Shown here piece by piece: positions 46,365 through 58,149 of a stretch of DNA of 64,000 bases; the stretch's first letter is position 1, and the number at the start of each line of letters is the position of its first letter. The DNA lies in assembly GCA_949752795.1 (NCBI GenBank), contig OX457057.1, forward strand, positions 157,395,980-157,459,979, given 5' to 3'. The notes below the pieces were generated by a model, which searched no databases, was not told the origin of the DNA, and saw nothing but the letters and a program-made list of their open reading frames with translations. Both the position numbers and the translations under genes were made by a program. This stretch comes from Hyperoodon ampullatus. Its lineage: Eukaryota > Chordata > Mammalia > Artiodactyla > Ziphiidae.

Positions 46365-46404
46365 TAAATCTCTTACCTTCAAAGGTAAGCAGGTAAGAGA
46401 TTTA
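46365..46404. repeat. 13-bp perfect inverted repeat
   Basis: 'taaatctcttacc' (46365-46377) and its reverse complement 'ggtaagagattta' (46392-46404) flank a 14-nt loop, directly downstream of a poly(A) run. Confidence 0.85.
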
Positions 46405-46409
46405 TTAGA

Positions 46410-48650
46410 GCTATCAAAATAACCCAAGATGATGTATTTTATTTACTTCAGAGAGAAAACGGTGTTTGTGGATTTCTGAACTACTGCGCATGTGTTTGTT
46501 TAGCAGATGCATTCATGGCACTAAGTGCAGGTGGCAGAGCACAGGATGTGACCCGTGGGGAAAGTTCTGTTCAGCTTCGAAAGAAAATCTTACCGGAGAG
46601 GTTATCTCAGTTTTTCATATTAAATGTTACCAAATGTAGCTGTAGTCATTCAATTATGGGGAATACCATTTAGGAACCTATTTAATTTTTTCCCACTCAT
46701 TTTTAGACATGTAAAGTGTTACAGCCACAGTTAGTTCCACATCAAAGACTCAATTCCATAGAGAAATGGGGGGTGAGTGGGGCAGTGTAGAAAGGAGGAA
46801 GAAACCCACTTAATCTCACGAATGCATCCAAATTTAGACCACAGCATCTCAGAGTTTCTTACTCTTTCACATGCAAGCAGCTGGCCCATTAAAGCACAAT
46901 GGAACAGAGTGAGAGGCTCAAGTCCTTCCGGAATAGTCCTTTAAAGGAGCAATCAGGAAAATACAGTCTGGATGTGTTTCTGTAAATTACAAGGTTATCT
47001 TCAGGCTATGTGGACAAGCAGTGCTATCTGAACTGAATTTCCCTCATAATTCTGATCCTCTTTGCCACTTAACAAATAACCTGCTACAAGTTCTAATAGA
47101 AATGTTATTTTCCAAAGAACAACACTTGATCATAAATACCACTGCTCTTTTTATTCTCTTCCAAGGCCATTTCTCCCTCACCCTCACTCTAATGCCACCT
47201 TTGTAACTGACAACATCTAAGATCCAAAGAAGAGCCCTCAAAAATCATTATTATAGGATCTAACCAAGCAGTAGAAAACCAGTATAAATCTCACAGGCAT
47301 TACATTTTCTGGTTATACTCATTTTACTTCCTTCCTAATCATAGGAGTTTATTTAATTTTATTTGGTTCCTTTTTAACTTTGTTAGTCTTAGATATTATG
47401 CTTTTTAAAAAGTGAAATTATCAAAACACATGCAAGGGATTTTATCTTCACACAGAATATCATATAGCTCTCATTTGAGATTATACAAAGGGCAAGTCTA
47501 TTTCTTGACATTAAAACCTAAAGCAAACTTGATGGAAGTTCAAATATAATGAAAATAGAAGAAAGATACAAGGATGGCTTCAGTATCACTATAAAAACTA
47601 TCCTCTTAGGGCTCAGAAAGGCACATACACATCCACAGATCACAAGATGTGATGGGGATTCACCATCTTCACTTGTACACTGACCTTCTCATTTTTATTA
47701 AAAAAAATGGTTTTTACCACATACGTTCCCTTGAAACAGCGAGTCTAATACCCCCAGAGAAAGAGGCTGTGCAGATTTAGAAGCTACTGTCAGCTCCAAA
47801 GTGAATGCACACTAATCTAAAGAGGAATGAGCCATTGGACAGAGATTCCAAATAGCTCTGCATTTAATTTCTACATAACTTTAGGAAGTCACAAATCCTG
47901 AGTAAGCCAGGTTACCTAGCAACCAAATGCTCATTTGAATGCTCCTTCCCACCCTATCCCCTTCATCAGCTGTGTTCTCTCCTGAAAATACCAGTGGAAA
48001 GAAGGGGTAGGAATGGGGGAACTCTGAAGCTAAACATGATGTAACTTCAAAGCATAATAACAATTATTAGTGCCGGGTCTGATAATAATATGCCAAATAA
48101 CGACTCAGATAAAAGACCAGGAATAAGTTTCATTTGTTGATATCACAATTTGGGATATGTAAGGTAATTCTTGAAGAACCAAAAATAAAAAAAGGTTTTA
48201 AAATTCTGACAAGCTAGAGAAAGAGATATATACAATCTTAATGCCAGAAGGGGAAATGGGCTGCAAAGGTTTTGCACAGGCATGGTCAAGAGAGGTTTTA
48301 GGGTTCAGGCTAATCTTGGGGATGGAAAATTAGGAAAGGCTTCAAATCAGAAAACCGACAGAAACTCTGGCAGGTCTCCCACTGCCCAGTCAATCAAATT
48401 CTTTAAGGCCACCAAGTGTATAAGAGGACCGACCTATCACACAGAGGGGTAGAGAGCAACTGCTTAATGCTATTAAAGGCAGCAAACTTAAAACTGATGT
48501 TAAAAATTCACAGACATTGTGAAGAACTGCCACACTAGAATCAGGGATTTCCTTCTCTGAAATGTTCAGGCTAGAAATACGAACTTTCTGGGACAGGCCT
48601 CCACTGAGCAAAGGATAGATCAGTTCCCGAAGTTCTTAAAAAGATATTCT
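46410..48650. other. Unique sequence with no recognised feature
   Basis: Nothing recognisable on either strand. Confidence 0.4.
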
Positions 48651-48654
48651 GGAA

Positions 48655-48850
48655 TATAAGTTGGGAACATGGGATTTGGGGTCAGACAAGCTTTCATGAA
48701 AATCCCATCATGTATTTCCTGTGTTGACTTTCTGACAACATGTATTCCCTGTGTGGCTTAACATGGGACTATTATCTAGATTAAATGAGTTACTGTACAT
48801 GTTGCATCTGGTGTATAGCATATGCTTCATAAATGTTTGCTATTTATGAT
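48655..48850 (+). repeat. MIR
   Basis: The text 'gggatttggggtcagacaag' with the 3' part 'tggtgtatagcatatgcttc' and 'ataaatgtttgctatttatg' is a sense MIR with a diverged centre. Confidence 0.7.
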
Positions 48851-48854
48851 GCTG

Positions 48855-49190
48855 TCCCTCCAAAATATTCTCTCTCTGAATAAAGTTTAAAACTGGCCAT
48901 GATTATATTTTGCAAAAATGGTACCCAAAATAATTGCCTGGTGCCAAAAAAACTGCTTAAGTGTCAAAGAACCCATGCCTCTACCTATAGTTGTACCTGG
49001 TGATGTGACAGTCACTTGTGTGCACATAACACACAGTAACATATTCCTTGCTGCCCGACCAAGACTCTAAAAGCAAACCTGTCTTCAATTGTTCTTCCAG
49101 CCAATTAAAAAGTAATTGTCACTAAATGAGACATGGTAAGAGCCAAGTGTTTCACATCTAACAGAAGTTTTTGTTGAGCATAAATTTAAT
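48855..49190. other. Unique sequence with no recognised feature
   Basis: Nothing recognisable. Confidence 0.4.
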
Positions 49191-49194
49191 TATT

Positions 49195-50085
49195 TGAGTT
49201 TTGGTCAGCCTACTACTGAGTCTGGATTTTTGTTGTTGTTTTGCTCTGAAATAATCACATAACACATGTACAATATAATGTATATGAAAAAAATGCCTAT
49301 GTAGCTACCTGCAGAACCTTACAAGCACCTTGGAAGTTCTGTGTGTAGCCCTTCCTAATCACACTCTCCCTTTGCCCCAAGAAGTAACTACTATCTTCCT
49401 GCATTTTATGTTAATAGTTCCCTTGCTTTTCTTTAGTCTTCCCATACATGAATCAATCCTTAAACAATGTATTGCTTTGGTTTAGCACTTTTTTTGAATT
49501 TTACATAAATGGAATCACACTGTATTATTCTTCTACCTTGCCTCTCCACTCATTGTGTGCTTGTGAGATTCATCCTTATGGATACACACAGTTGTAGGTT
49601 ACTCCCACGACTATTTATCATAAATGTACCACAATTTCTTTATTCAGTATACTGCTGATTGACAAATAGGTTGTTTCCAGTGTTCTGCTGTTATGAATAG
49701 GGTTACTATGAGCATTCTTGCACATGTGTAAGTTTCTCTAAGGCACTGCCTCCCAACCTTTTTCACCATGCAATTTATATAGAAAATGATAATATTAGAA
49801 CGGCAAACTGAAGTTATTAGACAAAACTGCTCCCACTCCAGGCTTGGATCTGCTCTGCTACCTTGCTCTGCTACGCTGAAGGCTAAGGGGGTCAGGGGAC
49901 CATCTCACAAGGCATTCCAAATGTCTTTCAAAAATCATATACCAATTTATACTGTCAACACCATTGTATGTATATTCCCTTTGCTCCACATTCTTGCCCA
50001 ATGCTTGATGTTGACAGACATTTACCAATCTACTAGGTATGAAATGGTATCTCAACATGGTTTTAATGTTAAAACATATTTATAC
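49195..50085 (-). repeat. Old L1 (L1M type) 3' region, antisense, with an insert
   Basis: The text 'tacataaatggaatcacact', 'tgacaaataggttgtttcca' and 'aatagggttactatgagcat', later 'accaatttatactgtcaaca' and 'aggtatgaaatggtatctca', is the reverse-complement order of old L1. About 165 bp at 49744-49915 do not belong to L1. Confidence 0.8.
49744..49915. repeat. Unassigned insert in the antisense L1
   Basis: The L1 text breaks off near 'tctctaagg' and resumes near 'aaatgtctttc'. The intervening segment starts 'gcctcccaacctttttcacc'. Similar octamers, 'aaggcact' (49740) and 'aaggcatt' (49909), flank it and could be an 8-bp target duplication. I do not recognise the family. Confidence 0.45.
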
Positions 50086-50424
50086 TGCCTCTATGATTAA
50101 AACTGTAGGGTACTGGAACATGAAGTGACAAACCAATAGAAGAGAATAGAAAATGCAGAAATATAGCTAATTAATTACTTATAGCAATTAACTATAGGAT
50201 AGGGGCACATCCCAAATCAGTGGGGAAAAGATGAACTTTTTAATAAGTAAGTGGTTTGTGATTTCCAAATAGCCATGTTAAAAAAAAAAAAAAGAGAGAG
50301 AGAGAGAAAATTGGATCCATTCCCCAGACCATACAGCAAAATAAATTCCAATGGTCACAGATTTAAATGTTAATTGATAAAACCACACAAGTGCTAAAAG
50401 AAAATATGAGTGACTATCCTATAA

Positions 50425-50915
50425 CTGTGCTGTCCAAAATGGTAGTCATTATCCATACATGGCTACCAAGTACCTGAAATGTGGCTAGGAACTGAATTTG
50501 AAGTTTTAATTTATTTTAAATAATTTAAATTGAAATTAAAAAACTGACACTCAACTCAGTTATTAGAAAACTTTTACGTACACTTAGAACAACTTGGTTA
50601 TGTGAATTTACTTTTTCAACTGTAAATTTTATAGTCTAAATACAGATTAAGTATTTACAACGAAAATTTAGTGACCACATTGAGATGTGCTAAGTATAAA
50701 ATACACATCAGTTCTCAAAAATTTAGCATGAAAAAAATGTAAAATATCTCATTAGTAATTAAAAATGCTGATTACTTGTTGAAATAACAATATTTTTGAT
50801 ATATTGGGTTAAATAAAATATGTTATTAATTTCACCTTTCTTTCTACTTTTTTTTATTGTGGCTGTTAAAAATTTACATATGTGGTTCCTATTATGTTTT
50901 TATTGGATAGTGCTG
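50425..50915. repeat. hAT-like non-autonomous DNA transposon in L1
   Basis: The terminal inverted repeats are 'ctgtgctgtccaa' and (reversed) 'cagcactatccaa'. The flanking octamers 'tcctataa' and 'ctttacaa' differ, but both are close to the 'ctttataa' expected at this L1 site, so an 8-bp target duplication of hAT type is plausible. The interior is AT-rich, ~490 bp, with no transposase. Confidence 0.75.
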
Positions 50916-51551
50916 CTTTACAATCTAGAAGAAAAGTTTTTCCACATCCTGATTCAAATCCAAGAGGCAATAAAGAAAAAGACTGATATAACTGACTAAA
51001 TCAAGGGAAAAAAATTTACACTAAAAAAACCATAATCAGAGGAAAAAGACAAATAATAAACTGGGGAAAAACTGTCAGATGTTAGGGATAATATCCCTAG
51101 TATATAATATTCCTAATACATAAAAAGCTTCATAAAATAAAGGGGAAAAAAAGACCTAAAATCCTATAACAATCGGCAAAAAATATGAAAAGACAGTTCA
51201 CAGAAAAAGAAATGCAAGTGGCCCCAAAACATATGAAAAGGAACTCAAGCTAGCTCATAATAAAAGAAATGCAAATTAAAATTACACAAAGTATCATTTA
51301 AATGTCAATGACCCAAAGGTTTTTACAACATGTCTACTGGTAAGACTGTGGGGTAAGAAGGCACTCTCATTACCTCTGGTGGGAATGCAAAATTGTGTAG
51401 CACCCACAGAAGGGACTTCGGCAATATTGAACAAAACTGCAAATCTATTCATCCTTTGACCCAGCAATCCCACTTCTAGGGATCTATCTAAAGATAAACT
51501 GGAAAGAATACATACATAAATATTCACAAGGCTATTCACTGCAGCACTGTT

Positions 51552-51657
51552 CATTCAGCTGTCCATTGAGCTAAGGAAAAATAATGTTTCCGTTCAGGCT
51601 TTATGTCTGATTTGCAAATAAAACCCCATCACCGAAAACAAATCATTCCCAATACAA
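51552..51657 (+). repeat. Dispersed ~105-bp segment, copy 2, inserted in L1
   Basis: It interrupts the L1 text 'gcagcactgtt | tgtaagagcaaaagactg' at a point where old L1s are continuous. Its sequence is about 80% identical by hand to 45636-45740. Confidence 0.8.
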
Positions 51658-51889
51658 TGTAAGAGCAAAAGACTGAAAATAACTATATATCCAAATGAAC
51701 AAAGTTTGGTTTATTTACACAGTGGAGTCTCTGAAGTTGTAAAAGGCACTAAGAAATGTTCATATATGGCTTCAGAGTGATCTCTGAAAAATAACATTAA
51801 GTGCAAAAGGCAAAGTGCGTAACTATAGTATGCAACCTTTTTTCTAAAAGGAAAAAATAGATATGTTTGCTTACATTAAATAGAAACAA

Positions 51890-51990
51890 TATGCACATAT
51901 GTATATATACATGTCATACATACACCATGTATATACAAAAACATATCCATACACAAACATATGTATATATCCATATCTCAGTGGCTAGAT
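51890..51990. repeat. Degenerate (TATACA)n-like tract
   Basis: Alternating 'catatgtatatatacatg' and 'acatatgtatatatcc' blocks. Confidence 0.75.
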
Positions 51991-52949
51991 ATACATACTT
52001 ACATATTTTTCTAACTTTGTCCACTTGAACAGACCTAGGAACAATGACCAGCCCAGAGGCAATGAAAACTACTAACACCCGTATTGTGGTATCTAAATAC
52101 CATTTACCAATAAAAAGATCTGGGACAGGAAAAGTACTAGATCAGCCTGAAATACCTTGTTGTACCACAAAGTAAAGACGTCCTCAAAGACCACGAGAGT
52201 CATGTCAAAATGATTCAGAAGCCAATTTAAAGAACCTCCTACAGGCCCAAGATAATTTGAACTTCAAAAGAAATAACTTCAAAGGACTATAAACACATGA
52301 ATTGTGTTAAAATCCATGAGCTCATAATGATACTTTTAATAAAACCTCATTGGTCTTCTTTGGAAGATGTCAGAAAGTCAACTCATAATTCTGAACATTA
52401 TTTAAAACAGAGGGAACAAAACTGAGCATTAATTTTCCTATATCCCGAGGTAACCAAGTAATTGATGTGGAAAATTTCTTCTTAATAGAAAAACTCCAGC
52501 TAACAAATGCAGAAGGGATGATAGAATATCATCATTTTTCAACTGTTTCTGAAATAATACATCTAAGCAATGGCCAAAGTGGTTTTTGAAGGGCCTGGGG
52601 AAGCTTTATAATGGAAAGGTCAGGCTGACAACACCTAAATCCACCAATTAGTCTTAACCTCACAAATAAAGAAACAAGAAGGCCTCCTGATGTGATATAA
52701 GAGGAAGTACAGAACACTTTCTATGAGGTACTCTTGCCAAACTACCTGATCAAGCTTCCAGTCTAGATCAAACTACAGGAAATATTGGAAACTGAAGAAT
52801 ATAGTGAAGAACACTAAGAAAGAAGATGCAATCGGCAAACTACAGAATGCAGGGAATCCTACAGATTAAATCCCTGTTTCTTTAACAAATAAACTGCTAG
52901 GGGAGAAAAAGAGGAGGGAAAAATAGAGAAAGGAAGCCTATAAAGATGG

Positions 52950-53275
52950 GGACTTCCCCGGTGGCACGGTGGTTAAGAATCCACCTGCCAATGCAGGGGA
53001 CAGGGGTTCGAGCCCTGGTCTGGGAAGATCCCACCTGCTGCAGAGCAACTAAGCCCGCAAGGCACAACTACCGAGCCCACACACCGCAACTACAGAAGCC
53101 CGCGCACCTAGAGCCCGTGCTCCGCAACAAGAGAAGCCACTGCAATGAGAAGCCCGCGCACCGCAATGAAGAGTAGCCCCTGCTCGCCGCAACTACAGAA
53201 AGCCCGCACAGCAATGAAGACCCAACGCAGCCAAAAAAATAAAAACATAAAAATAACATTAAAAAAAAAAAAAAG
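52950..53275 (+). mobile_element. CHR-type SINE, long subtype
   Basis: It has head 'gacttccccggtggcacg', an extended body and 3' segment 'gaagacccaacgcagcc', with an A-rich tail. Short flanking repeats 'aaagatgg' (52942-52949) and 'aaagacgg' (53276-53283). It is nested in old L1. Confidence 0.92.
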
Positions 53276-53400
53276 AAAGACGGATGCATCTCTCAAGTGT
53301 GAAACAAATTAATCATTAAAAAAATGTTTGGGCCCACCAGGAAAATTTGGTTACTGACTGGATACTTGATATTAAGAAATTATCGTTAAAAGTTTTTAGG

Positions 53401-53638
53401 GGGCTTCCCTGGTGGCGCAGTGGTTGAGAGTTCGCCTGCCGATGCAGGGGACACGGGTTCGTGCCCCGGTCCGGGAAGATCCCACGTGCCGCGGAGCGGC
53501 TGGGCCCGTGAGCCATGCCCGTGAGCCATGCCCGTGAGCCATGGCCGCTGAGCCTGCGCATCTGGAGCCTGTGCTCCACAACGGGAGAGGCCACAACAGT
53601 GAGAGGCCCGCGTACCGCAAAAAAAAAAAAAAAAAAAA
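53401..53638 (+). mobile_element. CHR-type SINE, young, with a triplicated 13-mer
   Basis: Full-length copy in old L1, target-site duplication 'aaaagtttttagg' (53388-53400) and 'aaaagtttctagg' (53639-53651). The unit 'cccgtgagccatg' occurs three times in tandem at 53505-53543, against once in all other copies. Confidence 0.95.
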
Positions 53639-53839
53639 AAAAGTTTCTAGGAATGATAATGATATTGTGGTTATGTTAAAAGGAAAAAACGCTGCTATCA
53701 TTTAGAAACATAATCTAGTATACACAGACAAGGTGACATAGTGTCTGTGATCTGCTTCAAAGAGAAGCAGTAGGTGAGGGGAAAGGAATGTGTGTGTGGT
53801 GGGAAGGGCAGGGGGACTGGCGCAAAGAGAACTGCCCAG

Positions 53840-54095
53840 GAGTCGATCATTAAGAGCCTGACTTTAGAGTCAGAAGGCCTGGATTCTCAGCACTACCACT
53901 TGCTGGCTACAAGACCTTGGTCAAGGTCCCAGAGACCCTGAGCCTCAGTTCTTCTTTATCCATCAAGTAGAGGTAACAGTCGTAGGTTCTTCACAAGGTT
54001 GTCTCAAGCATTAAAGACAATGCATGTAAGGTACTTAGCACAGCACCTGGGTACAGAGTAAGCACTCAATACATGTTAGCTTTTATCGTTACTAT
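53840..54095 (+). repeat. MIR
   Basis: A near full-length sense MIR: 'tgactttagagtcagaaggc', 'accacttgctggctacaaga', 'gagcctcagttcttctttat' and 'gcacctgggtacagagtaag'. Confidence 0.92.
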
Positions 54096-54304
54096 TGTCA
54101 ATTATTACCACTGATATTCAAGATCACGAAGCTAGAGTTAGGAGGTGGTGGAAAAGGGATAAAATGTGCTGAATCCAAAGCCCACACTCTTTCCAATACA
54201 TTTATGATGCTGCCCCCATCTCCATCCAGGGTCTCTCAGTGTAGACTGAGGACAAGTAACAATTCACTCTGCAACAAGAGTCTCTATTTCTACCACAAAC
54301 CTTT

Positions 54305-54513
54305 TTTTTTTTTTTTTTTTTGCGGTACACGGGCCTCTCACTGCTGTAGCCTCTCCCGTTGCGGAGCACAGGCTCCGGACGCTCAGGCTCAGAGGCCATG
54401 GCTCACGGGCCCAGCCGCTCCACAGCATGTGGGATCCTCCCGGACCGGGGCACGAAGCCGTGTCCCCTGCATCGGCAGGCGGACTCTCAACCACTGCACC
54501 ACTAGGGAAGCCC
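54305..54513 (-). mobile_element. CHR-type SINE, young ~200 bp subtype, inverted
   Basis: Complete inverted copy. Perfect 14-bp target-site duplication 'taccacaaaccttt' at 54291-54304 and 54514-54527. Confidence 0.95.
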
Positions 54514-54529
54514 TACCACAAACCTTTAA

Positions 54530-55210
54530 TGACACTGCTACTCAGCCTGGCTTCTGCAACTAGCCATCCTTTGTCACAATGTTGTCACTCAATGTGTCCT
54601 TACTGTGGATGGCTCCTCATCTGGTGGCATGTAAACACTCAAGTGTCTTAACCCCTTTATAAATCACTATGCACAATCATAAATTCACAATGATTAAACA
54701 CTGTGTTATTTCATCATCCTCCCAAAACATGGCCTCAGATTTTTACTACACCAGGTACTGGCATAAATTATATAAGGCAAACCTCAGAATCCCGACATAT
54801 AAAACTAACAAAGTGATAAAGCTTCAAACTTTGCAAGCGTCATGAATATAATAATAATACTAAGTACCTATATCTTGTTATCTCACATAAGGTAAATATT
54901 TCCACTTCTATTTAATAACAGAATTACAAATTATGAGAAAAACTCTTCAATGCTATTTTACTTCTTCATGTGACAATTCTAAGCACACACCAATTCTTGA
55001 TCCATCCTCTCTTCCTGACACTACCTGCCTGGTTCTCTTGCCTCAGTGAGGAGCCTGCACTTTTCAGTCTCCTTCACTATCCTTTCCATCCACAGCCCAT
55101 AAAAGATGGTGTTCCCTGGAACTCACGGTCCAGTGTTTTTTCTTCTATAATATTTACTTTCCCTGGGCAATCTCATACAAAACCACGTAGCTTCAACTAC
55201 CACAGATTCA
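54530..55210. other. Unique sequence with no recognised feature
   Basis: Nothing recognised with confidence. Confidence 0.4.
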
Positions 55211-55214
55211 AAAA

Positions 55215-55300
55215 CTCTCTCTCATTCATTCATTCAACAAATATGTGCTGGGCCCCAATTGTGCGGTAGGTGTCCTGGGGACACTCTCTGTTCCCCTCCA
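55215..55300 (-). repeat. L2 3' terminus, antisense
   Basis: The text 'cattcattcattcaacaaat' followed by 'atgtgctgggccccaattgt' is the reversed L2 end. Confidence 0.65.
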
Positions 55301-55439
55301 GTCTTTTACCCACACTCACAAAGGAACCATCTATCATGCAAATTATGTCTCTCCCCTGTTTACAATCTCTCAATGCCTCTTATTTGGGGCAGTGAGTGCA
55401 AACTATGTACTGTGAAGCCTTGCATAGTTGATCAGTCTT

Positions 55440-56065
55440 ATCTTGCATCGTGCTGCAAGATGCAGAAGCTCCAGCCACAATGACCCACACCCACGTTTCT
55501 CCACGTCACTGTGTGTCCCCTGCTGGAATGCCCTACTTCATCTTCCATCTGCCCCCAGATCCCTTTATCCACAAATGCCAGTCTGTGAATTAGTCTATGA
55601 ATCCATAGTAAAATGAGGAAAACAGTTAGTAAACCAATGTTCGTCCCCCAATATTTTTGGAAATGTCAGCAATACCCTAGGGGACCCTTGTGCAGCTTTC
55701 AAGTGTCATCCAGAATACCTCCTTCTCTGTGAAGCCTTCTATGACTTCTTTATGTTGGGGAATCGTATAATTCATTGTCCAAACTGGGAGACTTTTGAGG
55801 GCAAAGGGGGTGCATTAATAACTATGTTGAACAATGGGCACAGACCAGGCCTGTCCCAGGGAGACAGGGTGCCGGGTCAGCCTACCTCTAGACAGAGTTG
55901 GCTGCTTTCTCCCCTCAACTTCCAAAGCACCTTGACTCTTTACGACATATCATGTGCTTGTCAATTCCCACACTTGTCTGAGAAGTCCACAAAGTCAGGG
56001 CCAGGCCTTCTTATCTGTATCTCCAGCATCTCTCCAGTGCCAGGCACAGAGATGACACAAAGTAT
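55440..56065 (+). repeat. L2 remnants
   Basis: The text 'ctgctggaatgccctacttc' and 'tctctgtgaagccttctatg' followed by 'gtatctccagcatctctcca' and 'gtgccaggcacagag' follow L2 order. The 152-codon open frame across 55,752-56,210 lies in this material. Confidence 0.65.
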
Positions 56066-56279
56066 CATCAACAAAAGTCAATGTTTGTTTAATATATTAT
56101 CTAAGAGAGTAAGAAGAGAGATTAGATGCTTTAACCTGGCAACAAAGGAATTAAACAATTCCCATTATCTTTTCTCATCCCTGAGAAACTCCACTTCCTC
56201 ATTTGGTTAAAGAGTTTTAAATGGGAGCAAGGTCTTCACAAAGAAAAATTCTAAGCCTCAGACCAATGACCAGCTGTCA

Positions 56280-56567
56280 ATCAACCAACAGGTACTTATT
56301 CAGCATGTTATACTCTTAAGGCCCAGTGGGCACGATAGAAGAGCTGATAATTCCGTGGGGCGACAAATAAACATAAATGAAGACCAAAACTAATGATGAA
56401 ATAAAATAAACAACAAATAAGTGTTGCAGGAGTTCGTGGAAGCCAAGGGAGAAACCACTCTGATGGTCAGAGAAGACGCTTCCTGAAGGAGAAGGGATTT
56501 GAACGGAGACTCGAGAAATGGCTTGGACCCCAAGAGAAGCCACGGAGGGAGGAAAGCTCAAGGCCAT
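56280..56567 (-). repeat. L2 remnant, antisense
   Basis: The text 'caacaggtacttattcagca', then 'cgacaaataaacataaatga', 'gaagacgcttcctgaaggag' and 'aagccacggagggaggaaag' is antisense L2. Confidence 0.7.
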
Positions 56568-56582
56568 GGGGGGGGGGGGGGG
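56568..56582 (+). repeat. Poly(G) run, 15 nt
   Basis: Fifteen consecutive G residues at 56568-56582, followed by GT-rich sequence. Confidence 0.95.
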
Positions 56583-56589
56583 TGGTGGG

Positions 56590-58140
56590 TGTTCGGACGG
56601 CCACCAAGGGTAAGCAGACGTTTGTTTTGGGAGCTGTACCTAGACTGTCATGGACTCCTGGCATAGAAACCAGAACATCTGAATTTTCAGTAGATATTAA
56701 ACAAACTCAAAGAGGTTCCTGGATTCTCACCTCCTTCCTCAAAATAGTTATAGTATCTGCCTGAGACACAGAATTAGATATATGTAGCTTATTCCTTTAT
56801 AACCTTTTAATTGTAAGAACTGTTACAAAATTATCTTAGGAAAATTGCTTTTGGCAACTTTCAGGTAGAACTGCTGAAGTCACCCCTTGGCATGTATTAA
56901 TTATCTGTGTCTTTGAAAAGTTCTCTGCAAACCTCAGCCTGAGCCTGCAGCATCTCCTTACTCTACATCTGGCCTTTCAATCCTCTCCCGAAAGAAAATG
57001 TACTGTTGATATAGGGGCTCCCCTGCACTGTAAACGACCTGTGTAGATCTCCTTGTCAACTGTGGGGTTCAGGGAGAAGCTTTTAGGTGTGCCTGTGATG
57101 ATACACACTGCATCTATTGGATTGTTGGGTGGGTGTCACCTACTCCACCAGCATCTGTGATGAGGGGTATGAAAAATGTCCTCACACTCCAGCAAAGACC
57201 ACCAACCTCTCATTCTCCTTCTTTACCTTGCTCAGGCAGGGAAAACCATAAGCCACCAAGTAAAGTAGAAAATGTCCTAATATATGGTGTAACAATAAAC
57301 TGAAACTACTGCAATAACCACTGCACTCAAATAAAACACAGATCCATCAAAGAAAGGGAATTCTTACTTAAAAACAATTGTCCCTGCTCTCCTTTAAAGC
57401 ACCTTCTTCCAAAAGCCCTGGAGCGCTCAGGATATTGCGTAACTAGCGCTGGATCTACTTCTGAAGTATGGTTTTGTGAAAAGACCAACCTAAGTTCGTA
57501 TGCAATGAGTCAATAGGCTGTGTTTTTCCAGTAGCAGTCCTCTTTCTCCCACTGACCCTACTGGTAGGGCCAACACAGGTTATAAATTTATAAGGGAAAG
57601 CAACAATGGTGGGTCTTAGCTAAAGAATCCTTGCTTGGTAGAAATGTGTCTAATGAGCTTATAAAATTTTCATGGAGAGCAGTAAAACCACAACAAATGA
57701 GAAAAAATTTGGTTCAAATTACAGTAATGTTTATTTAACCAACATTCATGTAACCAACATTTATTTAACCAAAGGAGAAAAAAATAAGGTATTGAGGATG
57801 AAATTAAACAAACCATTCTACTTCTGTGACTAGTAAGTAGATGTGGGTGTACAGGAAAGCCTTTCAATGGTGCCACTATGAAAATCTCTGAAGTGCCTCT
57901 CAAGATATGTTGTCCAATCTTTAAAAATAACAATAGTCACCTAGATATTCCTTTATCTATTATCCAACATAGGCTGTAACAGCTAAAAGAAGCAAAGTGC
58001 TTCAGCTATGAGTAAAGGGCTTAAGAGCCTTTAAAAGTCAAAAATATTGTGTAATCAAAAGTGAAAACAAAAGCAGAAAGATCCCCAAACTTGGGGGTGT
58101 TCTAACTCCATTCTCCTAAAGGTACAAAGCATGTATGCGG
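56590..58140. other. Unique sequence with no recognised feature
   Basis: Nothing recognisable; a partial local tandem similarity 'taaccaacatt' recurs near 57,735-57,770. Confidence 0.4.
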
Positions 58141-58149
58141 ACTTCAACT

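Larger units (their letters stand above)
50300..53745 (+). repeat. Old L1 (L1M type): ORF2 end and 3' UTR, five-part mosaic
   Basis: The L1 text is seen at 50300-50424 ('ataaattccaatggtcacag'), 50916-51551 ('tgacccagcaatcccacttc'), 51658-52949 (3' UTR), 53276-53400 ('ttactgactggatacttgat') and 53639-53745 ('tgataatgatattgtggtta'). It is heavily mutated, with no intact frame. The gaps are a hAT-like element, a 106-bp insert and two CHR-type SINEs. Confidence 0.85.
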
